Assembly: GCA_028290685.1 (NCBI GenBank)
Contig: JAQGJI010000178.1
Coordinates: 1-7,435 of the forward strand
Length of the DNA stretch: 7,435 nucleotides
Source: Devosia sp.
GTDB taxonomy: Bacteria > Pseudomonadota > Alphaproteobacteria > Rhizobiales > Devosiaceae
Direction: 5' to 3'
The position numbers and the translations under genes are program-made. Within the stretch, counting starts at the first letter, position 1. Each line of letters begins with the position of its first letter. Shown in pieces: positions 6,824 through 7,435 of this stretch. Below the pieces are notes generated by a model that saw nothing but the letters and a program-made list of their open reading frames with translations, searched no databases and was not told where the DNA came from.

Positions 6824-6850
6824 TGGGCTTGGACTTCTTCAACAAGCCCA
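6824..6850 (-). promoter_or_regulatory. Inverted repeat in the otsB leader
   Basis: TGGGCTTG (6824-6831) and CAAGCCCA (6843-6850) are a perfect 8-bp inverted repeat with an 11-base spacer. In the otsB transcript it would form a hairpin ending one base before the AGG of the ribosome binding site. It could act as an RNA structure controlling translation or as a protein operator; the sequence does not tell which. Confidence 0.45.
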
Positions 6851-6895
6851 ACGCCTGGATCAAGGTTTGGTTCGCCGGTGAATGGCTGCCATGCA

Positions 6896-6933
6896 GGAGC
6901 GTTATTACGAACGGCGCGTTACTGGCCCGCTCC
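6896..6933. promoter_or_regulatory. Inverted repeat with possible divergent stress-sigma promoters
   Basis: GGAGCG (6896-6901) and CGCTCC (6928-6933) form an inverted repeat in the gap between otsB and the small ORF. On the plus strand GGAGC is followed after 16 bases by CGTT (6917-6920). On the minus strand GGAGC is followed after 15 bases by CGTT (6913-6910). The alphaproteobacterial general stress sigma factor EcfG recognises GGAAC-N16/17-CGTT, so each is one mismatch away and the minus copy is also one base short. Suggestive only. Confidence 0.25.
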
Positions 6934-6992
6934 GGAATGCTTCAATGTAGCTGTGTCCGGGGTGGGCCATGAAGACTTCGAGGAATCCGCCA

Positions 6993-7085
6993 ATGACCGC
7001 ATCAAGCATTCTGACCAAACTTGCGCTCACCGGGCTTTTCGCAGTTGCGCTCAGCTTTATGTCCTTTGCCGCAACGTTTGCGTGA
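6993..7085 (+). CDS. Possible 30-residue hydrophobic small protein
   Basis: A short frame reads MTASSILTKL at its start, then a hydrophobic stretch from about residue 10 to 29, and ends FAATFA before TGA. It looks like a single membrane helix or a signal peptide with nothing after it. The ATG at 6993 follows AGGAA (6981-6985) with a 7-base gap, a good ribosome binding site. An in-frame ATG at 6969 would add eight residues but has a weaker site. The hydrophobic run in a good translation context supports a real gene, but a frame of this length can arise by chance. It might also be the remnant of an exported protein. I do not recognise a family and propose no function. Confidence 0.45.
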   Translation: MTASSILTKLALTGLFAVALSFMSFAATFA

Positions 7086-7093
7086 GAGCCCCG

Positions 7094-7110
7094 GGCCGCT
7101 CCCCGCGGCC
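7094..7110. terminator. GC-rich hairpin between convergent genes
   Basis: GGCCGC (7094-7099) and GCGGCC (7105-7110) form a perfect 6-bp stem with loop TCCCC, placed between the ends of the small ORF and the META-domain gene. There is no T run on either side, so if it terminates transcription it is weak. Confidence 0.35.
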
Positions 7111-7118
7111 ATGTTGCT

Positions 7119-7435
7119 TCAGGGACTGCGCACCAGGCTGATCAGGGGCACTCCGGCCGCGTCGTGCAAGTGCAGCGTCCGGCCCGACGCCTTGTTCCCC
7201 GTGGTTGCGGCAAGCGCCTCAAACAGCGCTGTTTCCTGAGCCATAACCTCGGGGCCGCAGGCCATCCGGGTCGCTGCGATCGGGCCAAAACGCACGGGAG
7301 CATTTTCGAAACTGGCTTCGGTGAAGTAGCTGTTGCAGCCGCTGTTCCCGCCGGCGCGCCGTTCGGGCGCAATTGAAAGGCTGATGCGGGCTGCCGAAAT
7401 GGTAGGCTTGCCCCCGATCCCGGTGACGGTCCAGG
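7119..7435 (-). CDS. META-domain (HslJ-like) protein, 5' partial
   Basis: The C-terminal 104 residues of a META-domain protein read leftwards from the window edge to TGA at 7121-7119; the start lies outside. The segment opens WTVTGIGGKPTIS, then runs through GGNSGCNSYF (28-37) and FGPIAATRMACGPEVMAQE (49-67). These match the family pattern of a GCN...Y turn followed by a T-x-M-A-C-x-x-x-x-M-x-x-E segment. Two cysteines (33 and 59 of the visible part) stand at the usual family positions and could pair in the periplasm. E. coli HslJ of this family is an outer-membrane-associated heat-inducible protein linked to novobiocin resistance. Most members have a signal peptide or lipobox, which cannot be seen here. 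The nearby longer minus-strand open frame (7142-7372) is a shadow of this one. Confidence 0.85.
   Translation of the reverse strand, partial: WTVTGIGGKPTISAARISLSIAPERRAGGNSGCNSYFTEASFENAPVRFGPIAATRMACGPEVMAQETALFEALAATTGNKASGRTLHLHDAAGVPLISLVRSP

Noticed and set aside
6814..6918. A 35-codon in-frame open stretch upstream of otsB that might extend its N-terminus
   Set aside because: It contains no ATG, GTG or TTG, and the HAD motif I already sits at the usual distance from the ATG at 6813.
7142..7372. A 76-codon minus-strand open frame with an ATG start
   Set aside because: It lies in another frame of the META-domain gene and is rich in Arg, Pro and Cys with no domain pattern.

Overview
The window is GC-rich, densely coded bacterial DNA. 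The protein families point to an alphaproteobacterium, probably of the order Hyphomicrobiales and perhaps a Devosia-like genus. That placement rests on my recognition of protein style and not on a database match. I see no insertion sequence, CRISPR array, tRNA, rRNA or phage gene, and base use is even, so this looks like ordinary chromosome.

Layout, left to right. (1) Positions 3-626 (+) hold a ThuA-domain protein missing only its first few residues. (2) A 161-base gap carries a possible promoter and two copies of a 16-base direct repeat. It leads into a translationally coupled pair: a four-helix diheme b-type cytrochrome-like membrane subunit (788-1636) and a Tat-exported molybdopterin lipoprotein of the sulfite oxidase/MsrP fold (1633-2421). 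(3) A 395-base gene-free stretch with several hairpins forms the likely leader of a DEAD-box RNA helicase (2817-4442, TTG start), which ends at a strong intrinsic terminator. (4) On the minus strand, an otsB-otsA operon (6813 down to 4600) encodes the two enzymes of trehalose synthesis from UDP-glucose and glucose 6-phosphate. (5) A 179-base region upstream of otsB holds two inverted repeats and leads on the plus strand to a 30-residue hydrophobic small ORF with a good ribosome binding site. (6) The right edge holds the C-terminal 104 residues of a META-domain (HslJ-like) protein on the minus strand.

How the genes work together. The cytochrome b and molybdoenzyme should form one membrane redox module linking a periplasmic substrate to the quinone pool. 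OtsB and OtsA act in sequence in the cytoplasm to make trehalose, an osmo- and stress-protectant. The ThuA protein may act in breakdown of trehalose or related sugars, but that link is only by family name. The helicase is an independent housekeeping or cold-adaptation gene.

No clearly new multi-gene system is evident. The items most worth a second look are the lipoprotein form of the molybdoenzyme with its b-type partner, the mutually exclusive hairpins before the helicase start, the 30-residue ORF, and the inverted repeats upstream of otsB.
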